A stretch of DNA of 64,000 nucleotides from assembly GCF_014645895.1 (NCBI RefSeq), contig NZ_BMMP01000007.1, forward strand, positions 186,001-250,000, in the 5' to 3' direction. Source of the stretch: Streptomyces daqingensis (lineage in GTDB: Bacteria; Actinomycetota; Actinomycetes; Streptomycetales; Streptomycetaceae). Positions 7,735 through 16,196 of this stretch are shown piece after piece (position 1 is the stretch's first letter; each line of letters starts with the position of its first letter). The position numbers and the translations under genes are program-made. The notes under the pieces are model-generated. The model saw nothing but the letters and a program-made list of their open reading frames with translations. It searched no databases and was not told where the DNA came from.

Positions 7735-10248
7735 TCAGCGCCCGAGTCGGGCACGCACCATACCGACCATGGCGGTCATCTCCTCGATCCGCATCCGCTT
7801 CGCCGCTAGGACGAAGACGGCGGCCAATGCGATCCCTCCGGCCGCCAGCGAGGCCAGCGAGCCGAGAGTTCCGCTGCCCAGGGCCTGGGTGACGCCGTAG
7901 GCGGCGGCGCCCGCGGCGGCGGTGGCCGGCAGCGCGGCGCCCGCGAGCCTGATGTACGTGCGGAGCACGCGCGCGGTGTCCAGGTCGCCGCCGAGCCTGA
8001 GGCGCAGACGGCGCCAGGCGATGCCCACGCCGACTGCGTAGGCGAGGCCGTAGGAGGCGGCCATGCCGACGACGGCCCAGCGGGCCGGGAGCAGCAGGAA
8101 GCAGGCCGCGGAGGCGGCCGCGTTCGCGAGGGCCACGATGACGGTGTTGAAGAACGGGGTGCGGGTGTCCTCGTAGGCGTAGAAGGCGCGCAGGACGACG
8201 TACTGGACCGAGAAGGGGATCAGTCCCACGCCGAAGGCCATCAGCGCGAAGCCGATGGAGCGGGCGGCGTCGGTGCCGGAGGAGCCGTAGATGAGGGTGC
8301 ACATCGGCACGCCCAGTGCGACGAAGCCGAAGGCGATGGGGACGATCGCGACGGCCGAGTTGCGGAGCCCCTGCGAGATGTCGTCGCGGACGGCGCCGGT
8401 GTCGCCGTCGTTGGCGGCACGGGAGAGGCGGGGCAGGAGGGCCGCCATGACAGAGACGGTGATGATGGCCTGCGGCATGTTCCAGATGAGCTGCGCCTGG
8501 GAGTAGGCGGTCCAGCCGGCGCCGGCGTGGCCCTCCGCAGCGGCGGTCGACTGCGCCCAGGTGGAGAGCTGGGTGACGACGAGGATGCCCGCCTGGTTGG
8601 CGAGCACGAAGAAGATCGTCCACTTGGCGAGCCGTGCGGCCTTGCCGAGGCCGTGGCCCCGCCAGTCGAAGCGGGGGCGGACGCGGAAGCCCGACGCGCG
8701 CAGGTACGGGATCATGGCGAGGGCCTGGACGACGAGGCCCAGCAGGGTGCCGATGCCCAGCAGCCGGACGGCCTCGGGCGGGATGCTGCCGACGCCGAGA
8801 CCGGACTCGTCGGCGGTTCCGTAGATCCAGAGGAACGAGCCGACCGTCGCCATGATGACGATGTTGTTCAGGACGGGCGTCCACATCATGGCGCCGAACC
8901 TGCCGCGGGCGTTGAGGATCTGGCCCATCACCACGTGGATGCCCATGAAGAAGATCGAGGGCAGGCAGTAGCGCACGAACGTGACGGTGACCTCGTTCGC
9001 CTCGGCGTTCGACGCGAACTTCGGCGACATGACCCATACCAGCGCCGGGGCGGCGAAGACCGCGGCCGCCGTCAGGACTCCGAGGATGACCGACACCAGC
9101 GTCAGCAGGCGGTTCGCGTACGCCTCGCCGCCGTCCCCGTCCTCCTTCATCGCGCGGACGAGCTGCGGGACGAAGACGGAGTTCAGGCCGCCGCCGACGG
9201 TCAGGACGTAGAGCATCGTCGGCAGCGTGATGGCCAGCTGGTAGGTGTCGCCGAGGACGGCGGCGCCGAGAGCGGCGACGATCAGGGCCGAACGGATGAA
9301 GCCCGTCAGCCGGGAGACCATCGTGCCGGCGGCCATGATGGCGCTGGAGCGCAGCAGTCCCCCGCCCTTGCCGCCTCCGCCGGACTCCGGGGCGGGCTCC
9401 TCGTCCGGTTCGGGCGGCGGCGGGGTGGCCTCGGACGGCGCGGCGTGCGCGGCCTCGAATCCGGGGCCCGGGCCGGGGCCGGCGGGCTCCTCCGCGGGAA
9501 GCGGCTGCCGTGCCGAGCCGCGGCCGGAGCCGGACGGCGGCGGTGCGGCCGCGGCCGGGGCCGCGGTGTTCTGCGCGGCTGCCGGGGCGGTGCCGGGAGC
9601 GGTGGTGTGGGTGGCGGGCCCGGCCGGCTGGGGCGCGGAGCCGGAGCCGGGGCCCGGGGCGGGTGCCGGGGCGCTCTCCGAGCGGGGCTGGGGCGGGGCG
9701 GGCGTACGGCCGGGGGCGGTGCGTCCCTGGTCGCGGAAGAGGTGGGCGAAGGCGTCGTCAGGGGCGGGCCGGTCCGCGTCGGACTGGTTAGCGCCGGCCG
9801 GGTCCGTACGCTCGGCGCCCCCTGTCTCGCGGGGGCCTTCGGCTGACGCCTGCTCCCGCGTGCTTGCGCCCGGTGACGCGGCGGGGCCGCTGAGCAGGCC
9901 GTCGAGCCCCGTGTACTCCACGGTGGCGGGGTCGTCGCCGCGGGGGAGCCGGCGTGAGGGGCCCTCGGGCTCCGGCGCGGGCGTGGGCGCCCAGCGGCGC
10001 GGGTCCGGGGCGTCCGGACGGGGCTCGGGCTGCTCGTAGAGGGCTTGCGGGTCGGGGAGCGTGCCGGGCGGAGGGGGCGGATTGGCGGCCCGGTCGTGGA
10101 GAGCCTCGTCCACGGGGTCCTTGGCGGCCGGGTCGCGGTCCTCGTACGGGTCGCGGGTGTAGGCGTCCCGTACGTAGGGGTCCTCGGGCGGCTGGGACTC
10201 GTCGTCCGGAGTGCCCCTGCCCCCGTGACCGTCGTGCGGCGCGTTCAT
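7735..10248 (-). CDS. murJ: Lipid II flippase MurJ (MviN family)
   Basis: About 837 aa. The first ~270 residues are a Pro/Ala/Gly-rich cytoplasmic extension; the rest is a polytopic MOP-superfamily domain with about 14 helices, beginning LLRSSAIMAAGTMVSRLTGFIRSA with the family's early Arg-containing motif. MurJ moves lipid-linked peptidoglycan precursor across the membrane and is essential in most bacteria. The ATG at 10248 (MNAPHDGHG) is preferred, with GGGGCAGGGAT a few bases upstream; an in-frame GTG at 10302 would overlap the upstream gene. Genes upstream (DUF6049) and downstream (pseudokinase, sigM) are co-directional. Confidence 0.93.
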   Translation of the reverse strand: MNAPHDGHGGRGTPDDESQPPEDPYVRDAYTRDPYEDRDPAAKDPVDEALHDRAANPPPPPGTLPDPQALYEQPEPRPDAPDPRRWAPTPAPEPEGPSRRLPRGDDPATVEYTGLDGLLSGPAASPGASTREQASAEGPRETGGAERTDPAGANQSDADRPAPDDAFAHLFRDQGRTAPGRTPAPPQPRSESAPAPAPGPGSGSAPQPAGPATHTTAPGTAPAAAQNTAAPAAAAPPPSGSGRGSARQPLPAEEPAGPGPGPGFEAAHAAPSEATPPPPEPDEEPAPESGGGGKGGGLLRSSAIMAAGTMVSRLTGFIRSALIVAALGAAVLGDTYQLAITLPTMLYVLTVGGGLNSVFVPQLVRAMKEDGDGGEAYANRLLTLVSVILGVLTAAAVFAAPALVWVMSPKFASNAEANEVTVTFVRYCLPSIFFMGIHVVMGQILNARGRFGAMMWTPVLNNIVIMATVGSFLWIYGTADESGLGVGSIPPEAVRLLGIGTLLGLVVQALAMIPYLRASGFRVRPRFDWRGHGLGKAARLAKWTIFFVLANQAGILVVTQLSTWAQSTAAAEGHAGAGWTAYSQAQLIWNMPQAIITVSVMAALLPRLSRAANDGDTGAVRDDISQGLRNSAVAIVPIAFGFVALGVPMCTLIYGSSGTDAARSIGFALMAFGVGLIPFSVQYVVLRAFYAYEDTRTPFFNTVIVALANAAASAACFLLLPARWAVVGMAASYGLAYAVGVGIAWRRLRLRLGGDLDTARVLRTYIRLAGAALPATAAAGAAAYGVTQALGSGTLGSLASLAAGGIALAAVFVLAAKRMRIEEMTAMVGMVRARLGR

Positions 10249-10282
10249 CGCTACTGATCCCTGCCCCTGCTCGCCAGCTGAC

Positions 10283-12808
10283 TCAACGGTCCACCTTCTC
10301 ACCCGCGTCGGAGGCGCTGCCGCTTCCCTGACCGGTGTCGTCCTCGCCGGGAGCGCCCGGGGCGCCGGGCTTCCCGGGGTCCTGGCCCTGCTCCGGTTCT
10401 CCGGCCGTGGCGGCCGTCGCGGTCTCCTCCTCGGGGCCGGAGCCGTCCTCGGAGCCGTGTCCGCTGCCGCCGGGCTCGTCGCCGGGTACGCCGCCGTCCT
10501 CGTCGCCGTCTCCGGGGCCTTCGGTGCCGCCGGCGCCCGGGGAGGCGCCGGTGCCGTCCGCGCCCGGGGCGCCGCCGTTCCGTTTCCGCGTGACGTACAT
10601 CCGGACGCCCGCGAGCACCACCAGCAGTACGCCTCCCGCGATGACCAGCAGGACGGTCGAGGTGATGGAGGTGACGTTCACCTGGAAGACCATGGGCTTC
10701 CCGTAGGGCTTCCCGTCCTTGGTGTAGAGCTGCGCCTCGACGAACGCGCGCCCGTTGGCCTTCGACGTCGTGGAGAACTTCACCGACTGGCTGTGCCCGC
10801 CGTCCACCTTGACCGGCTGGGCCTCGCCGACGTCGAGGCCGATACGGCGCCGCGACTTCAGACGCAGCTCCAGCCCGTCGACGCCCTGGACGAGGTTGTT
10901 CTGCACGGTGACGGGGATCGTCGCGCTGCGCCCGGAGAGAGTGATGGGGCTCTTCTGGATGAGCTGGACCTTCTTGGTCAGCCCGACCAGGTAGTCGCTG
11001 GTGCTGTCCCGGTAGTCCTTGGCGGCTTCGGGCTCACCGCGCCAGGACGTCGACTCGGCCCGCTCCGTCGAACTGCGGAACGGCGTCTCCACACGGTCGT
11101 CCTGCGTGAGGATCTGCATGAAGTCGTTGACGCCGCGGTCGGTCTCCTGCAGTTGCCGGTATGCCTCGGTGGGCAGTTCCTGGCGCCGCAGGGAGGACGG
11201 GTAGCTGCGGCTGCCGGGCACCTTCCGGTTCGCGCGGGGGTCGGGCTTGGCGGCCGCCGCCTCGGACAGGTCGGTGCCCTGCGCCCAGCGGCCGTCCTTC
11301 TGCAGCGAGCTCAGCGCCAGCGCCATCGCCCTGACCTGGTCGGTGCTCGGCATCCGCTGCGGGGCGACGAGGATGTCGCGCTGCTTGTTCGGCACCTGCG
11401 CCGTCAGTGTGTGCGTCTCCGACAGGAACCGCTGCACAGCCCTCGACGTGGCGCCAGGCTGCGTCATGTCGCCCTCGAACGCCTGGGAGAGCCCGGCGTC
11501 GGCGACCAGCGCGGTGTTGCCGCCGCCGATGGGGCGGGCCGAGGTCGGGGTGTAGGACAGCGGGGTGTCGCGGAGGCTGTCGCTGCGGGCGATGACGTTG
11601 TGGGCGCCCGCGGACGTGGCGACGTCGACGATCGAGGGGTCGACGGCGCCCTCGGCGGGCCACGCGTAGTCCGTGCTGGGCTTGGTGTGCAGGACGGACT
11701 CGACGGTGTGGACGGCGCGTTCGTTCGCGTTGCGCAGGACTGACAGCGCGCCGGGGACGTCGCGTCCGCGGTGTGCGAGGGACGCCAGGTCCGGGTCGCC
11801 GAAGGGGAGCGTGGCGATCTCCTCGCCCTTCACAGCTCCCTGAAGGTCCATCAGCCACTGCTTCGCGTAGGCCTGGCCCTTGCCGGGCCTCGTGCCGCCG
11901 CCCTTCTTCTGCACCCGGTACGGCTCGGTCATCGCGTTGACCGTGGAGAGCAGGTCGGGGTCGACGATCCAGGTGATCGGCAGGTCCGCGCCCAGCTTCA
12001 CCATCTGCTGGAGCCTGCCGCCGGGTGCGAGCTCCTTCGCGAGGTCGTCGTCGCGGAAGACGGGGGTCTGCTCCTCGTCGGACTCCATGCGGACCGTCAT
12101 GTGGGGCCGCGAGATCAGCGGCCAGAGGTAGGTCAGCCCGGTCTTGTTCTTCGCGTCGGACGTCTGCCAGGGCAGGAAGGTGCGCTCGATGCCGAGGATC
12201 TGGTCGTAGGGGCGCTCGCGGGTCTGCCCCGTGAGCGTCACGCCGAGCTGGTACACGCCCGACGAGTCCAGCTTCAGGGCGCTCACGGGGAGCTTCAGCT
12301 TGAAGGTGCGGCGGATGCCGGGGCGCATGCTGCCGACCTTCGTCCTGGCCTCCTTGGCCTTGACCTCGTCGCCGTCGGCTCCCGGGAGGTAGTCCTCGCG
12401 TTTCGCGTTCTGGCCCAGTGCGCCGCGGCTCTCGGCGGCGGGACCGACGCGGAGGCCGATCTGCCCGTCGCTGATGGACGAACGTCCGTTGTTGGTGACG
12501 GTGCCGGTGACGTTGAGGGTGTCGTCCTTCTCCGGCGTGGCGGGAGAGAGCGTCCTGATGGTGATGTCGGCGGTGCGCGAGCCGGTTCCCTTGCGGTCGC
12601 CGGTGGCGGCCGGGGCGGCGGCGGGAGCGGCCGAGCCGGCGGCCGGTGTGGACGCCGCGGCGGAGCCCTGTGCCGGAGCGGCATGGACGGGCGGGGCCAG
12701 GAGGCCCCCGACGAGCGGCCCGCTCGTCAGCACCACGGCGACGCCACCTCGCAACCACCGGCGGACGGCAGCGGTCGGGGTGCTCTTGTTGTCAGCCGCC
12801 TCGGCCAC
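10283..12808 (-). CDS. DUF6049 family secreted membrane-anchored protein
   Basis: 841 aa. It has a twin-basic signal sequence (RRWLRGGVAVVLTSGPLVGGLL, cleavage near APPVHA), a large extracytoplasmic region with Ig-like beta domains at both ends (DITIRTLSPATP; later VTVQNNLVQGVDGLELRL), and a C-terminal membrane anchor (TVLLVIAGGVLLVVLAG) followed by a ~90-residue acidic Gly/Pro-rich cytoplasmic tail. The central part (ITWIVDPDLLSTV) looks like an inactive hydrolase-type fold. The protein is always found upstream of murJ in actinobacteria (Rv3909 position in M. tuberculosis), which suggests a role in envelope assembly. No catalytic residues can be assigned. Confidence 0.85.
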   Translation of the reverse strand: MAEAADNKSTPTAAVRRWLRGGVAVVLTSGPLVGGLLAPPVHAAPAQGSAAASTPAAGSAAPAAAPAATGDRKGTGSRTADITIRTLSPATPEKDDTLNVTGTVTNNGRSSISDGQIGLRVGPAAESRGALGQNAKREDYLPGADGDEVKAKEARTKVGSMRPGIRRTFKLKLPVSALKLDSSGVYQLGVTLTGQTRERPYDQILGIERTFLPWQTSDAKNKTGLTYLWPLISRPHMTVRMESDEEQTPVFRDDDLAKELAPGGRLQQMVKLGADLPITWIVDPDLLSTVNAMTEPYRVQKKGGGTRPGKGQAYAKQWLMDLQGAVKGEEIATLPFGDPDLASLAHRGRDVPGALSVLRNANERAVHTVESVLHTKPSTDYAWPAEGAVDPSIVDVATSAGAHNVIARSDSLRDTPLSYTPTSARPIGGGNTALVADAGLSQAFEGDMTQPGATSRAVQRFLSETHTLTAQVPNKQRDILVAPQRMPSTDQVRAMALALSSLQKDGRWAQGTDLSEAAAAKPDPRANRKVPGSRSYPSSLRRQELPTEAYRQLQETDRGVNDFMQILTQDDRVETPFRSSTERAESTSWRGEPEAAKDYRDSTSDYLVGLTKKVQLIQKSPITLSGRSATIPVTVQNNLVQGVDGLELRLKSRRRIGLDVGEAQPVKVDGGHSQSVKFSTTSKANGRAFVEAQLYTKDGKPYGKPMVFQVNVTSITSTVLLVIAGGVLLVVLAGVRMYVTRKRNGGAPGADGTGASPGAGGTEGPGDGDEDGGVPGDEPGGSGHGSEDGSGPEEETATAATAGEPEQGQDPGKPGAPGAPGEDDTGQGSGSASDAGEKVDR

Positions 12809-13010
12809 GCGCTCGTCCGTCCCGTCGTGTCGTCGTGGGGTGGGTCTCGCTCACAGGTAGACGGTGCCGCCAATCGCGTACCGGTTCCTGAACCCCTGAT
12901 GGTAACGATGCCCGGAGGGTGCACGTGCCGCGGTGTGTGTCACATGATCGCCCGGCTTTCACACCAGGTGCGGGGCGGGCCGTACGGGCGGCAACGTACC
13001 CTGTGCTGTC

Positions 13011-14504
13011 GTGCCGAACGCCAACGAAGACCCCCAGCCCAGAACGCCCGCTCAGCCCGCCAAGGAGCAGCTCAGCTCGGCGCAGCGCCGAGCGGTGAGC
13101 GAGCTGCTGCGGGTGTCCCCCGTCGCAGACGACCTCGCAAGCCGATTCAGGGACGCGGGGTTCCGCCTGGCGCTGGTCGGTGGTTCGGTGCGGGACGCGC
13201 TGCTGGGCAGACTCGGCAACGACCTGGACTTCACGACGGACGCCCGTCCCGAGGACGTGCTGCGCATCGTGCGTCCCTGGGCGGACGCGGTGTGGGAGGT
13301 CGGGATCGCCTTCGGCACGGTCGGATGCCAGAAGAAGAGCCGCGACGGGGGAGAGAAGCGCACCTTCCAGATCGAGGTCACCACTTACCGCTCCGAGGCG
13401 TACGACCGCACGTCGAGGAAGCCGGAGGTCTCCTACGGCGACTCCGTCGAAGACGATCTGGTCCGGCGGGACTTCACGGTGAACGCCATGGCTGTCGCCC
13501 TCCCGGAGAAGGAGTTCATCGACCCGCACGGCGGGCTGGAGGATCTGGCGCTGAAGGTGCTCCGCACTCCGGCGGCTCCCGAGACGTCCTTCTCCGACGA
13601 TCCGCTGCGCATGATGCGCGCGGCCCGCTTCGCGGCGCAGCTGGACTTCACCGTCGCCGACGAGGTCCTCGATGCGATGAAGGCCATGGCCGACCGCATC
13701 GGAATCGTCTCGGCGGAGCGCGTGCGGGACGAGCTGAACAAGCTGCTGCTCTCGGACCGGCCGGTGAAGGGCCTGCGGCTGCTCGTGGACACGGGGCTCG
13801 CGGACCGGGTGCTTCCCGAGATTCCCGCGATGCGTCTGGAGCGTGACGAGCACCACCGGCACAAGGACGTCTACGAGCACTCGCTGACCGTCCTGGAGCA
13901 GGCGATCGGCCTGGAAGACGGCGGACCCGACCTGGTGCTGCGTCTCGCGGCGCTCCTCCACGACATCGGGAAGCCCCGCACGCGGCGCTTCGAGAAGGAC
14001 GGGCGGGTCTCGTTCCACCACCACGAAGTCGTGGGCGCGAAGATGGCGAAGAAGCGGCTGACCGCGTTGAAGTACTCGAACGAGTTCGTGAAGGACGTCT
14101 CCCGTCTCGTGGAGCTGCATCTGCGCTTCCACGGCTACGGCACGGGCGAGTGGACGGACTCGGCGGTGCGCCGCTACGTGAGGGACGCCGGGCCGCTGCT
14201 GCCGAGGCTCCACAAGCTGACGCGTTCGGACTGCACCACGCGGAACCGTCGTAAGGCGGACGCACTGGCGCGTGCCTACGACGGGCTCGAGGAGCGGATC
14301 GCGCAGCTGCAGGAGCGGGAGCGGCTGGACGCGATCCGGCCGGATCTGAACGGCAACGACATCATGGAGGTGCTCGGCGTCGGTCCGGGGCCGATGGTGG
14401 GCCGGGCGTACAAGCACCTGCTGGAGCTGCGCCTGGAGCACGGGCCGATGGAGCGCGACGAAGCTGTCGCGGCGCTGAAGGAGTGGGCCGCCTCCCAGGG
14501 CTGA
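13011..14504 (+). CDS. cca: CCA-adding tRNA nucleotidyltransferase
   Basis: 497 aa. The nucleotidyltransferase motif GGSVRDALLGR is at about residues 55-65, followed by the metal-binding DLDF. The RRDFTVNAMA motif and the RFAAQLDF region of the poly(A) polymerase/CCA family follow. An HD domain (AALLHDIGKPRTRRF) occupies the second half, as in many class II CCA enzymes. The enzyme adds or repairs the 3' CCA end of tRNAs. The GTG at 13011 is divergent from the DUF6049 gene across ~200 bp of non-coding sequence that must contain both promoters. Confidence 0.93.
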   Translation: MPNANEDPQPRTPAQPAKEQLSSAQRRAVSELLRVSPVADDLASRFRDAGFRLALVGGSVRDALLGRLGNDLDFTTDARPEDVLRIVRPWADAVWEVGIAFGTVGCQKKSRDGGEKRTFQIEVTTYRSEAYDRTSRKPEVSYGDSVEDDLVRRDFTVNAMAVALPEKEFIDPHGGLEDLALKVLRTPAAPETSFSDDPLRMMRAARFAAQLDFTVADEVLDAMKAMADRIGIVSAERVRDELNKLLLSDRPVKGLRLLVDTGLADRVLPEIPAMRLERDEHHRHKDVYEHSLTVLEQAIGLEDGGPDLVLRLAALLHDIGKPRTRRFEKDGRVSFHHHEVVGAKMAKKRLTALKYSNEFVKDVSRLVELHLRFHGYGTGEWTDSAVRRYVRDAGPLLPRLHKLTRSDCTTRNRRKADALARAYDGLEERIAQLQERERLDAIRPDLNGNDIMEVLGVGPGPMVGRAYKHLLELRLEHGPMERDEAVAALKEWAASQG

Positions 14505-14535
14505 CCCGGCTCGGCCCCCGGAGGGCGATCGCGGA

Positions 14536-15948
14536 TCAGGCGGGGCCGGATGACGAGGGGCCGGACGAGGGGCCGGATGACGAGGGCGGTGACGTCGGCG
14601 GTGTCGCACCCGGTGCGGCCTCCAGGGACGCCCGCGCACGTTTCACGTGAAACATGAGCGCTGCGACGGCGACGTAGAGCACTGCCACCGTGAGCACCAA
14701 GGGGACGGAGCGTCCGTCCAGGGGGAGTATCAGTGCGGCGACGCCGGCGGCGCCGACGAAAGCGACGTTGAACAGCATGTCGTAGAGCGAGAAGACCCTC
14801 CCCCGGAAGGCGTCGTCGACGGACGACTGCACGGCGGTGTCGGCGGTGATCTTCGAGCACTGGGTGACGAGGCCGAGCACGAATGCCGCGCAGAGGATCG
14901 GCACCGGGGCGAAGGTCAGCCCGAGCGCGGGCTCCAGGACGGCTGCCGCGGCCGCGCACAGCCCGAGCCAGCCGAACCGCCCCGACCGCGCGACCCCCCA
15001 CGGAGTGATGAGGGCGGCCGCGAAGAAGCCGAGTCCGGACGCGGCCACCGCGAGGCCCAGCAGTTTGAGCCCCGCTCCTACGTCCACGGCCTCGACGGCG
15101 TCGCCGACGTCCGTGTCGTCCCCGAAGGAGTGGCGGCACAGCATCAGCACCATGACCGTCAGGGCTCCGTAGCCGAAACGCATCAGGGTCATCGCGGAGA
15201 GAGCGTAGGCGGCACCCGGACGCTCCCTCAGGTGCCGCAGCCCGGCGACGAGGCCGCGAGCGGTCGTCGCCAGGGCCGCCCCCAGCCGCAGCTGCACGTA
15301 GCCGGCGTCCGGGCCGAGCCGGTCCCTGCCGAGTCGCAGCGCGGTGATACCCGCCAGCAGGTAGACGAGGGCGCCGACACCCACGACGACGGCGTCGGCG
15401 CCGCGGCCGCCGTCGGGGGCCGCGAGACGGACGGCGAAGGCGAGCCCGCCGCCTGCCGTGGCCGCGAGCGTCCCGGCGGTAGGGGAGAGGGAGTTGGCCA
15501 TCACGAGGCGCTCGTCGTCGACGACGCGGGGCAGCGCCGCGGACAGCCCGGCGAGGATGAAGCGGTTGACCGCCGTGACGGAGAGCGCGGAGAGGTAGAA
15601 GAGCCACTCGGGAACGGCACTGAGCACGAGCGCCGCCGTGCCCGTAGCGAGGACGGCGCGCAGCAGGTTCCCGTAGAGCAGGACCTGCCTCCTGCGCCAC
15701 CGGTCCAGGAGCACCCCGGCGAAGGGGCCGAGGAGCGAGTACGGGAGCAGCAGCACCGCCATAGCCGAGGCGATGGCGGCCGGCGAGGTCTGCCTCTCGG
15801 GGGAGAAGACGACGTAGGCGGCGAGCGCGACTTGGTAGACGCCGTCGGCGAGTTGGGAGAGCAGACGCACGGCGAGCAGTCGGCGGAAGTCGGGGAAGTG
15901 CAGCAGAGTGCGGAGATCACCGACGACGCTCATGGCCCCCAGCTTCAC
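14536..15948 (-). CDS. MFS transporter (NTD of MDR-type, 12 TM)
   Basis: 470 aa with about 11-12 hydrophobic helices. The cytoplasmic loop motif between helices 2 and 3 reads GVLLDRWRRRQVLLYGN, a typical MFS motif A. The C-terminal ~40 residues are Pro/Ser-rich. Substrate unknown; the family includes drug exporters and integral membrane proteins of undetermined role. GTG at 15948 has GGAG 7 nt upstream; an ATG 15 bases later is an alternative start. The gene converges with cca, and its last ~110 bases contain parS site 5. Confidence 0.82.
   Translation of the reverse strand: MKLGAMSVVGDLRTLLHFPDFRRLLAVRLLSQLADGVYQVALAAYVVFSPERQTSPAAIASAMAVLLLPYSLLGPFAGVLLDRWRRRQVLLYGNLLRAVLATGTAALVLSAVPEWLFYLSALSVTAVNRFILAGLSAALPRVVDDERLVMANSLSPTAGTLAATAGGGLAFAVRLAAPDGGRGADAVVVGVGALVYLLAGITALRLGRDRLGPDAGYVQLRLGAALATTARGLVAGLRHLRERPGAAYALSAMTLMRFGYGALTVMVLMLCRHSFGDDTDVGDAVEAVDVGAGLKLLGLAVAASGLGFFAAALITPWGVARSGRFGWLGLCAAAAAVLEPALGLTFAPVPILCAAFVLGLVTQCSKITADTAVQSSVDDAFRGRVFSLYDMLFNVAFVGAAGVAALILPLDGRSVPLVLTVAVLYVAVAALMFHVKRARASLEAAPGATPPTSPPSSSGPSSGPSSSGPA
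14640..14653. other. parS site 5 (3' end of MFS gene)
   Basis: Perfect GTTTCACGTGAAAC just before the Pro-rich C-terminal tail of the MFS gene. Confidence 0.93.
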
Positions 15949-16102
15949 ACACCGGCTCCGGCGACGCGTCCGGAGCCAAGGAGTGGACTATGACCGGGAG
16001 TCGGGGGCCTGTATCCGCATCGGACGGTGGGACGGCGCCTCAGCTCTCGGTCGCGTCCCGGTGCGGGCCGGGTCTCATGCGGCTCACGGCGGGGCGGTCG
16101 CC

Positions 16103-16116
16103 GTTTCACGTGAAAC
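16103..16116. other. parS site 6 (tandem pair)
   Basis: Perfect GTTTCACGTGAAAC between the MFS start and the end of the glycosyltransferase gene. Its partner, site 7, begins 19 bp further on. Confidence 0.93.
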
Positions 16117-16121
16117 CCGCC

Positions 16122-16135
16122 GTTTCACGTGAAAC
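16122..16135. other. parS site 7 (tandem pair)
   Basis: Perfect GTTTCACGTGAAAC, 5 bp after the end of site 6. The 19-bp offset is close to two helical turns, so two ParB dimers would sit on nearly the same face. Confidence 0.93.
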
Positions 16136-16196
16136 ATGGCGCGGTTCTCCGCCCCTCGCGCAGCGCCCGCGACGGGAACGCCGAAGCGACGGGACG

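Noticed and set aside
9360..10240. A long plus-strand frame opposite the murJ N terminus
   Set aside because: It is the antisense shadow of a Pro/Ala-rich, GC-rich region and has no start site or domain.
13052..14265. Minus-strand frames over cca
   Set aside because: High-GC antisense shadows; the plus-strand gene has all catalytic motifs.
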